From Diphasiastrum complanatum (lineage: Eukaryota; Streptophyta; Lycopodiopsida; Lycopodiales; Lycopodiaceae), in assembly GCA_029204225.1 (NCBI GenBank), contig CM055113.1:509973-573972 (forward strand): a stretch of 64,000 nucleotides of DNA, written 5' to 3'. The position numbers were made by a program, and so were the translations under genes. The notes beneath the pieces were generated by a model. That model was not told the origin of the DNA, did no database searches, and saw only the letters and a program-made list of their open reading frames with translations. Of this stretch, positions 46,900-64,000 are shown piece after piece. Every line of letters begins with the position of its first letter. The first letter of the stretch is position 1.

Positions 46900-48525
46900 A
46901 GTTTAAGCCATTACAACATGGCGCAAAGGCCTAAACTTGACTAATCCAGTTCTAGGCTTAAGTCTGTATCCTTTTCAAGGTGGCTCAAATATTCCTTGGA
47001 ATATCAGCCTACATTATCCCCTCCGTCAAAAGGATATTCACTTGCTGGATTTTTTAGAGAGCCCAATCATCTTTTGTGACAATCAATCAGCCCAAAGGTT
47101 TTGAACAGATTTTTTGTTTCAAGGGATGTTATTTCTTATGAGCATCATAATATGCATATGATTGAAGAAGGCTCAAGTACCCCAACAATCAAGAATAACC
47201 GAGGAGCAAGATCTTTATTTTGAGGAGGAGTTCATGGAAGAGCATGCACCAAACTCTCCTATCACACCAAGGAGATCTTCAAGGGTAAAAGTGGAGCCAT
47301 CAAGGCTCACACATCAAGGCAAAGGGCAGCAAACCGAGGGTATTGCATCCACTTCTTATGCTTTATCTAGTTTTGAAGAACCATCTAATGTTAAAGAAGC
47401 AGTGAACTCCAAAGAATGGTATAAAGCTATGTTGCATGAATATGATGTCTTGATTGAGAATGAAATTTGGTTGCTTGTTGATAGACCTCAAAGGAATATA
47501 ATAGGATGCAAATGGGTCTTCAAGCTTAAGTTGGATTTCAAATGGGAGTGTTAGCAAACATAAAGCAAGATTAGTTACAAAATGTTATGTTCAAGAGAAA
47601 GGGATAGATTATGAGAAAACTTTTGCACCCATGGCCAAGATGGTCACAATAAGACTAATCATTGCACGTGCATCACATTTTGGATGGATCTTATGTCAAA
47701 TGAATGTCTCTAATGCCTTTTTGAATGGTTTTTTGGAAGAGGATATCTATATGGGACAGCCACAAGGGTTCATCAAACATGGAAGGGAGGACAGAGTGTG
47801 CCATCTCCAAAGAAGCATCTATGACTCGAAACAAGCCTTGAGATCTTGGAATTCAAAATTGCATTGCTATTTTATTTCACTTTGTTTTGGTCAAAGTGAA
47901 TATGATCCCACTCTTTACATTAAGTTTGATGATGTTGGTATTGTACTTTTACTTATTTATGTTGATGACATCATCATTAGTGAAAATAGTGTTGATGGTA
48001 TTAAAAAACCAAGTTAGATCTATCTTTAGAGTTCAAGATGGTAGATCTAGGGTGTCTTCACTTCATCTTAGGCATAGAAGTGCTTAGAGAGTCTTTTGAA
48101 AATGTTTAAGATAGAAGAGTGCAAAAGTGTTGACACACCAATGGAGCAAGATGTAAAAGTGCCAAATGAATATGATGAAAGATCCTTTATGGACATCACT
48201 TTGTTTAGGCAATTTATAGGATCATTAATGTGGATCACTATAACTAGACCAAATATTAGCTTTAGTGTATATAGGTTGAGCCAATCCGTGCAAAAACCAT
48301 CGAATATCCATTGGAATAAGGCTAAGAGTATTCTAAGATACATCTCGGGTACATTGGATTTTGGGATTCTATATAGAGGAGATGTGATTAACCTTCATGC
48401 ATTTAGTGATTTAAATTTTGCAGGGGACAAGAGGGATAGGAGATCAACAAGTGCCTATTCAACTTTCATAGGAGAAGGTGTGGTTTCATTGTCTAAGAAT
48501 GCCTTGATGGGCTTCGATGCTTAGC
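46900..48525 (+). pseudogene. Copia pol fragment (RT and start of RNase H)
   Basis: Begins in the integrase-RT linker (FFVSRDVISYEHHN near 47110; SPITPRRSSRVKVEPSRL). RT starts at VNSKEWYKAMLHEYDVL and IIGCKWVFKLKLD. It continues after a shift with QMNVSNAFLNGFLEEDIYMG and YVDDIIISEN near 47960. RNase H begins SDLNFAGDKRDRRST near 48410 and stops short at 48524, before the usual EAEYRA motif. One shift occurs near 47555 and another near 48010-48095. gag, most of integrase and the LTRs are missing. Confidence 0.88.
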
Positions 48526-48647
48526 TTTGTGCGCCTATTCTTGACGGAAGTGTGCTACACTATGCTTTCAATTGCTAGACCTAGATATGCGGCTATCAAT
48601 CACAGGCATTGCAACAATCAATCAAACAAACAAATGTAACACAAAAA

Positions 48648-49246
48648 TCATAGTTGGAAGAATAAAATGTATTTTATATTTTGTTTTGATTCAGAGTAAG
48701 TCAGCAGTGTCACGCTCGTTGGCGGCCTGACGCTCCTCTTACAGAAGACCTTGCTACGCCATTCCGGTTGTGGTTGCAGTGCCGCAATGATCTCAGCCCT
48801 GGTGGAATATTGGCTTTGATCGATCTCCTCTCTGTCTCCCCTCATGTTGGGAGGATATTTTCTTTCGAATTTCTCCGACTCTTTGGTATCGGCCATCTTG
48901 CCCCTTGGCCTGGTAGGAGAAGGTGTCCTACGTCGTTGTGGTGGCCTTGCCAGGTAGTTGTCCAGGGCCTTAGTGTCCGTATCCTTCTCCTTTGTCCGCT
49001 CGCTAGTAGATGGCTCAGCTACGCCTGTGTCTTGCCTGGATGAGAATCTTCTTATTTCTGATGAATCTGCCAGGAAGTCATCATCACTCCCAATGTCGGT
49101 GTTAATTTCTAGAGGGTCAAGGATGGAGTGATCTGGAGAGAGAGATATAGGGATGACAAGTTTGGGAGGGGGGTCAGTTTAACAAATTGTACGCCGCACC
49201 GGGAGAGCGAAGTTGCTGTAGGAACTCGTCCCGTCAGGCTTTGTAC
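48648..49246 (-). other. Unidentified open frame (about 195 codons, no early Met)
   Basis: Minus-strand frame without stops from about 49243 to 48648; the first Met is at 48896. It reads SLSPDHSILDPLEINTDI, then GSDDDFLADSSEIRRF, an S/T/E/K-rich stretch, ARPPQRRRTPSPTRPRGK, then ESEKFERKYPPNMRGDREE and STRAEIIAALQPQPEW. The composition (acidic, then Arg/Pro/Ser-rich) differs from the retroelements nearby. A CTCTCCAG at about 49136 could be a splice acceptor. It might be an exon of an unknown gene or a transposon accessory protein; I do not recognise it. Confidence 0.35.
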
Positions 49247-49335
49247 GTGTCAGCTGGACCTTTAGAGGGGCCCAATAATCTGCTAGGAGGTGGTAGAGAG
49301 GCGGAAGGCGAAGAAACAAGATAAGTAGGAATAAA

Positions 49336-49995
49336 CACTACCCCAAAAGCCCTTAGAAGGGGCAGCCAAAACCCGCCCCTGATGGCTGCCCCTAAATATG
49401 TGCCTCTGAATAAGGGACGGGATTTTTTCCGCCCCTCCTACATCAAGGAGGGGCAGGTTTTTTCTCGCCCCTATTCCAACAAGGAGGGGCGGAGTTTTTC
49501 CCGCCTTTCCTACAACAAGGGAGGGTCGCCACCCCTCCAACAAAGAAAGGCGGGATTTTTTACGCCCCTTCTACAACAAGGAGGGACAAGTTTTTTTTCT
49601 ACCCTTTCTACAACAAGGAAGGGCGGGGAAAACCCCGCCTCTCCTACAACAAAGAGAGGCAGGTTTTTTCCCACCCCTCCTACACAAAAGAAGGGCGGGT
49701 TTTGTCCTACCCCTCTTTAAAAAATGAGGGGCGAGGAAAAACCCGCCTCTCCTACACAAAGGAGGGACGAGTTTTTTTCCACCCCTCCTTCAACAAGGAG
49801 GGGCAGGTTTTTTCACGCCTCTCCTACAACAAGGAGGGGCGAATTTTTTTTGCCCATCTTTCAACAAGGAGAGGCGGGTTCTCAACAAGGAAATGTGGGT
49901 TTTAGAGTTTACCCCTCATACAACAACAAGGGACAAGTTTTTTTCACACTTATTTGAACAAGGATAAGTTTTTACCTGCTGCTCCTACAATAAGA
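49336..49995 (+). mobile_element. CACTA transposon left end with palindromic subterminal repeats
   Basis: CACTACCCCAAAAGCCC at 49336 is a CACTA terminus. From about 49370 to 49990 a unit of 35-45 bases recurs more than a dozen times, alternating GGAGGGGCGGG, a T run, CCGCCCCTCC and TACAACAA. Neighbouring arms are inverted copies, so each unit can fold on itself. This is typical of En/Spm subterminal regions where the transposase binds. The right end of the element is not seen, or lies beyond 58.4 kb. Confidence 0.75.
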
Positions 49996-51869
49996 AGGGG
50001 CAAGTATTTAATTCTCTCTCCTCTTTTAACAAGTTATTGAGCTTTTAGAAAGATTTCAAAACAAAATTTATAAAATTTGCATATGAGTTGTTCATGTCAA
50101 AAAAATAACATAGCAAATAAAAAAATTGCAAATAAATTCGTCTATGCAAAAAAAATTTGTCATAGAATACTTATCTAAGATCTAAAAATTAATAGAAATA
50201 TTATCTCTATTTTATAAATGACACTAAATTTTATATAAGATAAAGAAAATTATAAACACAACATTTGAAATATTTCTAATAAATAAATAAAGACAATTTT
50301 ATTTAATCCTATTTTTTTGCATAATAATGTTGGAAAAACAATATTGGCTTGCACATATTAATGAGCTTTGTAATTTCAAAACAAATATTATTATCTTTTA
50401 CACAATTCTATGAATATAAAATATCAGTTTAAACATGGTAAGACAGAATAAAACAAAATGGCCAAAGTGTAAAACCATTCACAGCTTCATTTATGGTACT
50501 TCCATGGTCACCAACATCAAACAATTTTGCATTGGGTACCTTTTTTGACTTTTGAGCTTGAGACGACGAAACTAAGTTTTTTTCTTTTCGCAATGCTGGA
50601 CTTGAAGCTTCATAACAATACAAATGACAAAATAAATATCAAATACATAAATCTAATACAAGAATCAAAAGACTATTATTTATCTACTACTATTGTTGAT
50701 TAAAACTTTCTTGACCTGTTGATGCGGCATCATCATATGTAGCACTTCCAGCCACACTAGCATAATCATTACGTTGTGATTTTGATGCAACATCCTATAA
50801 GCCAAATTTACATGAAATTTTTTAAAACAATGATATTAAAATTAGATTAGCATACACAACAATATAAACAAATTATTATCATTATTAATGTATGTCAAAC
50901 ATTTAATACCGTAACTTGTGTCTCATTACAGAGACGACGTTTGGCCTTCACTATATGTTGATCTTCATGGAGATTAACATTTGATGATTGATGAACCTGA
51001 CATATCATGGCATAAACAAATATTACGTCAAAAAAATTATTAGATTAATCTACCACCAAAAGAAATTAAACATAAATTTCTTCAAAAAAAATTGAACTTA
51101 CTGGACGTGTTCGTACATTTGTTGTTATTTCATTCGACACTTTTGTTTTTATACCTAAATTTGATTTTGAAACATCTTGCATGACACAAAATTCTATTTA
51201 ATGAAATTTAAAAAATGATTATATTGTTGAAATTTATAACAATTTAATATCATAATGATTATGTTGCCAAATTTTATAGCAGCTAAATTTATTGCCCGCA
51301 TAACATGTGTAAACTCCTTCTGAGGTTGATTCTCTGGTTGTTGTCTCATCAACACTTGATTTAACAAGTTTTCCATCCTTGATACTTGTTGGGAGAGTTT
51401 CTCATTGTCTTTTTTTTTTTTTTTCTGATTCCATGTACATTACTTTATCTAGCTCTCTTTTTTTTTTAGCTCAATAATTGTATTTACAAGCATTGAATTT
51501 TGAATATGTACATTTTGTTGTTTAATGGTGACTCCCAATCCATAACCACGAGCGTATCCATTGCTAGTGCTACCAAAAAGATCTTCGATTCTAGTATTGG
51601 CAACCTCCACCTAAGAAAAATATTATTTTCAATGAATGTTTAAAATCAAATAATAAATAATTGAAATTAAAATATAAAAATAAAAATTATCATAGTACCT
51701 CTTGTTGTTTAGCGATGTAATAAGAATCTAACTCTCCAGTTCGAGATGTGTAAGCAGCTCGAAAAACTTCGTCAGCTTCAGGATCACGAGATAATTCATG
51801 ACACTAAAATGTTCCATGATACAACAAAATCAATTTTCAAAACACATTATGTACATGCAATGTTTCGAA

Positions 51870-57949
<6,080 letters not shown>

Positions 57950-58689
57950 TTTTAACACAGAAAATAATATAATGAAAGGAAATATAACATACCAATTCAG
58001 CTTTCAAACCTACAAATCCTTTTCTTCCCACCCGAGGTATATTCGTCTGAAGCGCTCTATTGACTTTGTTTCTATTTGATAGATTCTACAACATCTAAAA
58101 AAGGATTCGTTAGTTTCTACACCATTGATATTAGTAAATATTGTTTTAAAATTGGTCTTATATTTATTTGAAGCAAACGTAAATTTAATCCAATTGACTA
58201 AGATCATTTTTTAAAAAAAACTCTATTTGATTGACATATAACTTTAGTTATCGATTACAACACATGTTTCATCAAAACATTACAAATAATTTCAACTAAC
58301 CTGAAAATCTTCAAATTTTACAATAATTTTTCATTTGATCCCACATTTCATGTTTCAACCATATTGGCCTTTGTGGTTTGGAGCCATCTATTGGTTGAAG
58401 AGCCATGAAAGCCTATAAAAAAGACCAAACAAAATCTTATCTTTCAAATGTTAAAATTTCTTAAAAAATATTAATGGGTCCCACACGTGTGAGTCCATGT
58501 TGCCACGTGTGAATCTACTCTAGAATAGGTTAGATCATGTTCATAGGGTTGATCAAGTTTTTTTTGGTAATGATTCCTAAATTATAGGACCAAATCCCTA
58601 AAATTATGGAGTTGGTTGATCAACCTAGCCATCAACTTGGAAAAACTCAAGGATTAGGTTGGACTCAATCATCTTCCTGATTACATGAG

Positions 58690-59050
58690 GTCGTATAATC
58701 GCAAGAAATGTCGATTTTATTGAAAATTGAGCTGGTGGGCTCCTAATAGACCTGTGAGACTAGGGAAAGGGTTTGTCCCAAGTATGAGCCACATTGAAAG
58801 TGTCTATAGGTGTCAAAGCCTTGACGCACCTTTTTATAAGCCTTGGTTTAGTCAAACTTTCACGGCCATAAGTTGATGGTTACTCATCCTTTATGAGGGC
58901 ATCTCTTTGATTGGTGATGGTTGGAATGATACTATGAGTCAAACTATTTAGGGTGTTCTTTGTTATTCATGTGGTAAGACATACTTTGTGAAGGCCATAG
59001 ACCTTAGTTTTTGTAAATGCGAATTTATGTTTGCTAGAGCCATCAAGTCA
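58690..59050 (+). pseudogene. hAT DUF659 fragment
   Basis: Reads FYKPWFSQTFTAISRWLLIL, then ISLIGDGWNDTM, where relatives have (S/Y)DGWTD, then SCGKTYFVKAIDLS. At least one in-frame stop (near 58951). No ends or other domains are seen. Confidence 0.5.
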
Positions 59051-59149
59051 TGCATTTCTTGCTAAAGACTATAAGAAATTTAAAAAATAGAAGACTTTCT
59101 CTTATAGTGCATGTCATGATGCTGATTTCACAATTTAAATTGATGGAAG

Positions 59150-59870
59150 CAAAGGCAAGAAGCATGGTGCATAAAACTATTGTGGCAAGGAATGCCATTA
59201 GGGCAAATTTTACTACAAACAAAAGACATTTGATCTTAGGGCAAGGTTTAGGCTAAGGGGATCGTCAACTTTGCTAAAGAGAAGAAGTGTGATGGTATAA
59301 ACAATCCTAAACTCTTTCTAGCTTTTTTGGATTAGAAACATGATGGTTAGTTGATAGATTTTGCATGCACCCAACATGACATCTCATAGAGTGATCATTT
59401 TCTACTTTTGAGGATGTGATTGATGAGCAAAGACAAGTATGTTTAGGTGATGGCAATCAAATTCCAATTCATAAAATTGTTTCCGTTGTGATTGATACAC
59501 CACAAGAATCGAGGAACGTTGAGCAAGTATTATATATCTCTAAACTATTGCAAAACCTTATCTCAGTTTACTACAATAACTTCAAAAAACTTTTAAGTTT
59601 CCTTCTTTGATAATAAATGCACTAATAAGGAGGTAAATATAGCAATTGCTATAGGTGTCAAAGGAAGAGGAACATACAGACTGTATGCTTGTCAAATTTC
59701 AACAAATCTCTCCTGATTTATTTGTTGGCATCATCAGCTTGATCACTTAAACTTTCAATTTTTGAGTCAATTTGAAAAGAGCGACATGGTAATTGGTCTA
59801 CCCCATGTCGATGTATTATATTAAATATGTGAGGTGTGTCAATTGGAAAATCAACACTGGACTTAACTGC
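59150..59870 (+). pseudogene. Copia zinc knuckle-protease-preintegrase fragment
   Basis: A knuckle remnant (NYCGKECH) is near 59175. A protease-distal piece, open at 59416-59610, reads DEQRQVCLGDGNQIPIHKIV, SVVIDTPQES and EQVLYISKLLQNLISV. A pre-integrase piece (WHHQLDHLNFQFLSQFEKSD, ICEVCQLENQHW) runs to about 59860. Stops and shifts are common. No LTR is found. Confidence 0.65.
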
Positions 59871-61500
59871 TTGTTATGACTGAATGGCACCCTTCATACT
59901 GAAAGGCTGAATAAAGACAAGCCTTACAAGTATCAAACTAGGGCAAGAGAGGAGTCACTTAGCATCAAAGTAGGGCAAGAGGAGTTTAGCATCAAAGAAA
60001 ATAGAGGAGAAGAGACAAGGCTGACCTAACAAGTGGAGAAGCGGTGCATTGCAAGGATTGAGGAGAATAAGCTCACCAGCAAGATGGAGCGAGCCGTCAA
60101 CTTCAGGTAATTTTGAGCTCCTTTATCTTCTTGTATTTTGGTAAGCACCCAATAGGTAACAATAGCTAGCAATAATTAGTTTTGCATTCATCATTTAGAT
60201 TCAACTCTGAATCACAAACTCTGAGAATCCAAACATGGAAATCAGAACGTATATGTATGATTTTACGGAACGTATGTCAGAGTGTCAGAGTGATTAGAGG
60301 GATGAGCGTCAATGTAGATAATCAGGGAAACTGATCCAAGAACATCCTTGTGAGCATGATCTAGATTGATGCTGATGGAAAAAGTGCTACTAAAAACGTA
60401 AAGCGGTGAAGATCATACATCTCCATAAACAACTCCTATTGTCTGAAATGCTAGTTTCAAGGTCATGGATGTAATCGCCAGCAAAATAGCAACATAGTCG
60501 TGTGCGTCAATGTTATCATGTTCTGTATTCAAATCGGACTCAACTTGATCGACTCCATCCATTGATCGTCTAGTACCTACTGCCAGAGCTCGACGAGCTT
60601 TGGCCTCGTCTCATCCGAGTTATTTCTCTGCATACAGTCAAATAACCATGGTCTATACAATACACTTGCAATAAAAATTTTATAGTTCGTTCCGTGCGTA
60701 TGGAACGGACTTCGTTCTGTACGTATGAAACATAACGCTCCGAACCAGAAGGTTCAGAATGGGCATCTATGAGCACAATCATAGCACATTGTCTCAATTA
60801 GAAAAGCTTGTAATTATTTTGTCAAGTGTTACATGATTAAATGAGGTGATTTCGACTCCATATCAATATTATTTTTATTGACTAACATTCTACAATCGAT
60901 AATGTATCTGGTTTGTTATTTTATGTGCACGTTGTTAATTTTTATCTTTTAATATAACAAAATCTAATAGATAATTGACGAATGAATTTTTTGTTAGTTG
61001 AAGGGCTATGATGACTAGTCTTTTTTTTTTTTTAAATTGAAATTTATAATGGGCAAACACACAAATAGAACTAATAGAATAGCAGTTGATTGTTATCAAG
61101 AAAAATTAAGCATAATTTAGATGGCCCGTGATCTCAGCTTTACATTTGATTTATGGTGTTGTGCTCAAATGTCAGTACAAGCTCATGTACTTGTTTGTGT
61201 AACAAGTTGACGTGAATAGATTTAGTATCCAATCAGATATCACCAAAATTTTGATTATTAACATGAAGAGCTATCTTGGCCAACAATGCACATTTTTTGG
61301 TAACTTTTAAGCTTCTTCTGTGACAGGAGTTCTCAAACTTAGAAGGGCCGTTTGTTACGAGTTTGTTTTTTCCTCGCTGTTTATGTCCATGTGGCCCACG
61401 CCTGACCCAGAAAACACAATTCATGTTTGGGCAAATTTGAATTTCTGGTCCGGTAGATTGGAAGCATACTATTGGCTGTCGTGCGCGACGACTGGTTGAC
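59871..61500. other. Mostly noncoding; small MITE at 60681-60770
   Basis: Besides the small element listed separately, there is a short repeat (GGGCAAGAG, TTTAGCATCAAAG) near 59940-60000 and no supported gene. Confidence 0.35.
60681..60770. mobile_element. Second, diverged copy of the tiny GTTCCG MITE
   Basis: TAGTTCGTTCCG at the left and AACGCTCCGAACCAGAAGG with the following TTCAGAATGGGC at the right match the plan of the 20223-20298 element (AACGTTCCGACCCAAAAGG, then GTCGAAACGGG). The tips are inverted (ATAGTTCG / ATAGATGC). The target duplication is unclear. Confidence 0.5.
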
Positions 61501-61535
61501 TAAACTGCTTGGGTTAACCTCAAGTTAAAATTATC

Positions 61536-62750
61536 TTGGGACTCACAAATAGGTTTGGCGCCTATTATACTCTGGACTCTCATAATGACAAGTTCAAACG
61601 TGAGACTCCTCAAGCTATGGCGATGAGAAGGAGACCGAGATCCTTGATATGCTCTGAAATTTTTTATAATGAGAGGGAAGACGATGGCACATGGATTGCT
61701 CATGAATATCATAAGGCTTCTTGGGTACTGATGCATCCATCGGCGAGAGGGGCTTTTCGCCAAAAGAAAAAGGCCAAGTATACATATAGATCTTACTGGA
61801 AAGGGCGGATTATTGATTTCAAAGTTTCTCCAGGAGGACAAACCATTTCAGAGGTGCTTATTCAACATGTTTATATGCATTCAGAACTTAATGTGGAGGT
61901 TGTAAATCCACATGATTTTTGAAAGTGTAATTGTAAGTATCTTAATTTTTTGGATTGTTTGTCATTTTTAAAACGTAATCGTATTTGTGAATCAAAGCTT
62001 ATTATGATTTTGTATTGCAGATCTATATCCTTCAAATATACATGAATGGGAACCTGTGGCGTCTCTTTCAAGTATTATAGATGTCATCCATTCAGAAATT
62101 GGCAAATTGCAATACAAAGGACGAACGACAAAAGAACTTGCAGATTCTGGAATATTTTTTTTATGATGCTATGTATATTCCAGACACAAATGGAGGAATG
62201 GGAAAACTAGAGTGTATACCTCTACCTAATTTTCAAGATAACGTGCGATGGATTGCAGTCAACGACAATATAATAAAATGTTTTCGTTCCAAGCTATATA
62301 ATGATGTACACAGTCACTCAAAACTAGTACTGGATCAAGAAATGTGCACTTAAGCTGGTTTGTTCCAATGTCATTGTTTGTCAGCTCTTTTTCAAACACG
62401 GAAGTGCATCGAACTCCCACATTGTTTGTTTGCAAAAATCTATCAGATGATTTTTTATTCAAATTCATGGACAATGGTTGGGATATAAGATCCACTGTAG
62501 ATATTTCTTGTAGAATCAAACATTCATCCATATCATTTAAATACAGTATAGAAAAGCAAATGCTTAGTATGGTGTTTCATTATCAGAGATGGAAAGAACA
62601 CAATGGTACTTGGGCCCCATTAGATCAAGATCTAGACAGCATTGGACACACTGATTGTATATGCATTGATATCATGGCAAATGGGGATTTACTTACTACC
62701 ATTGAGGTTGAGCAAGATTGGACCTTATTCTACATTAGAACATAACTGAC
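61536..62750 (+). pseudogene. Unidentified multi-exon coding remnant
   Basis: Exon-like blocks with protein-coding character. The first (61536-61922) reads GLTNRFGAYYTLDSHNDKFK, WIAHEYHKASWVLMHP and YRSYWKGRIIDFKVSPGGQT. A TTGCAG acceptor at about 62015-62020 opens DLYPSNIHEWEPVASLSS and KLQYKGRTTKELADSGIFF. The frame then shifts to YDAMYIPDTNGGMGKLEC and PNFQDNVRWIAVNDNIIKCF (to 62351), and again to FVPMSLFVSSFSNTEVHRT and NGTWAPLDQDLDSIGHTDC (to 62742). No retroelement or transposase motif is present and I do not recognise the family. Two or three frame breaks suggest a pseudogene, though splicing could explain some. Confidence 0.45.
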
Positions 62751-63381
62751 ACTTTAACAGCAAGATATCCCCGAATATTTCAGCTTTATATTGGATGGAG
62801 ATTTGGTATGTGAAATCTATGAATTTGTATATTAATTTGTATTCATTATCCTTTTTGTCAATATTCGGATCACTAAATGTAATCTAATTAATGTATGTTT
62901 GTGCAGATACATAAAAGACATGAAGTCAAATGCAAAGATTTGGACGAAATTGTTCAGATAATAGAGCAATTATGATACAATATTTGTAAAAGCTCTCATA
63001 AATATCAATATATTTCTCATTTTCTGATAATGTACATGTGTGTCCTGTATTTAACAATGGATGTTTTTTCTCCATTGTCTCTATCTTTCTATATGCCCAT
63101 AATTATTCACAGGGCATTACATCAAAAATGTATATCTCTATTTAATCTATTATTTACATCTCAAAGTAATATGGATTATCTCCACCCTGCACTAGTGTCA
63201 GTTGCGGACTTGATTGGCCTCCCGTTTCCGCAGCTAGACTGGGTGTTGCATGAAATAATAAGTTCACCAACATCTGTTGACGAAACTTATATATCTCATT
63301 CAATGAAAATGCTCGACATTTATACTGCAAATCCAAAAGAACCGAGTCAATTGACTTATCAGAAACCAAATCGAGAATAAG
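62751..63381. other. No gene seen
   Basis: AT-rich. The plus frame at 63030-63380 contains MDYLHPALVSVADLIGLPFP but has no recognised domain or clear splice context. Confidence 0.3.
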
Positions 63382-64000
63382 TTAGTTAGGCCATTCACTA
63401 TCTGGAGCCCGGGATTGCATGATATACCACTTTAAGAAGTCTTGTACATTGCGGATGGAGAACCATCCATAGCTATGTCCATCGTCTTCCTGAGCTGACT
63501 TTAATCACAAAACGTATAATAGGTTAGTTGTGCACTCTGAAAAAAAACAAATCATATGACCTATCAAATACTTGATGAGAAATACTTACTTCTGCATCAA
63601 CAATCTCCAGGTGGCTATTTACAGTGGCCCTGGCAAAAATGGCAACATTCTGTTGTACATCACGTCCATTTCGGCATGGGTAGACTTTAAGGAATTCATC
63701 TTTAAACAAATGGGATTAATGATCCCATCTGAATCTTCTCTAAGGGAGAATATATGCATACTCCAATGCTTACTGCAAACAAGAGATAATTAGTTAAATT
63801 GAAGGAATTACAATACCTATTAAATAATATTACTTGAATATATTCTATGTAATCACTTACTTTTGGCAGTATGGAATAATAAAGACTTTGGTCTCCGAGG
63901 TTGTATGGAGAAGATACTTCGCACCTATTCCACGCCTACCACGGACAGTACCATCAGGGTCTCCTGCTGTTGCCACCTCCACGATTGTCGATTTTGGTGA
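63382..64000 (-). pseudogene. Unidentified minus-strand gene, last three exons (3' part)
   Basis: Exon A (window edge to 63861) reads PKSTIVEVATAGDPDGTVRG and GAKYLLHTTSETKVFIIPYC. Its donor GTAAGTG joins in phase to exon B (63772-63590), giving the phrase IIPYCQNKHWSMHIFSL. Exon B then needs a one-base shift to continue as DEFLKVYPCRNGRDVQQNVA and ATVNSHLEIVDAE. Exon C (63489-63382) reads EDDGHSYGWFSIRNVQDFLK, WYIMQSRAPDSEWPN and stop. The PYC..(K)HWSM phrase resembles the catalytic-His region of Ulp1-like C48 proteases, but no Asp or Cys partner motif is seen, so this is only a suggestion. The shift implies a pseudogene or a sequence error. Confidence 0.45.

Noticed and set aside
49370-49995. 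Regular repeats with spacer-like TACAACAA, at first sight like a CRISPR array
   Set aside because: Repeat arms vary and alternate in orientation, the host is a plant, and the array sits directly behind a CACTA terminus.

Overview
The window looks like nuclear DNA from a plant with a large, repeat-rich genome and very long introns; a gymnosperm or another large-genome seed plant is possible, but the sequence alone cannot name it. The signs are Ty1/copia and Ty3/gypsy LTR elements primed by initiator-tRNA-Met (TGGTATCAGAGC), CACTA and hAT transposons with plant-type domains, telomere-like CCCTAAA words, and a plant EF-hand gene split by GT-AG introns.

The one host gene I can reconstruct runs on the minus strand from 43163 to 19443. 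Six exons join in frame into a 175-residue calcineurin-B-like EF-hand protein that begins MGNSSS and ends EVPVD. Its third intron is about 20.2 kb and holds nearly everything between 21.4 and 41.5 kb: a copia fragment, a pair of nested hAT-type elements, a decayed hAT gene, and a three-level LTR nest. In that nest a copia LTR (31654-39751) was hit by a composite TRIM element (32026-39671, target duplication CTTTA), which was in turn hit by a full-length chromodomain gypsy element (32540-38381, target duplication CTAAG).

Layout. 1-6.5 kb: minus-strand copia with an intact gag-protease frame, its leader, PBS and LTR, then noncoding LTR-element remains. 6.6-9.3 kb: a small inverted-repeat element beside a decayed copia pol. 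9.3-19.4 kb: mostly noncoding, with a CACTA-like end, a second copia relic, a diverged tandem duplication and a MITE. 19.4-43.2 kb: the host gene and its invaded introns. 43-49 kb: upstream flank, microsatellites, a copia pol fragment and an unidentified open frame. 49.3-58.4 kb: a CACTA element with palindromic subterminal repeats and a Ptta/En/Spm-type gene, split by a 5.2-kb hAT element sitting in an (AT)n tract. 58.5-64 kb: hAT and copia scraps, a second copy of a tiny MITE, and two groups of exon-like coding remnants I cannot name.

Two themes stand out. First, at least five hAT-like elements each carry their own short palindromic subterminal word (GGTACC, GGACGCGTCC, AATCGCGATT, GGTTCACC/GAACCGT, GTTCCGGAAC). 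Second, the composite TRIM has inverted LTR ends, a captured copia fragment inside, and one shared target duplication, as if it had inserted as a single unit. No bacterial-type operons, rRNA, tRNA genes or CRISPR arrays were seen.
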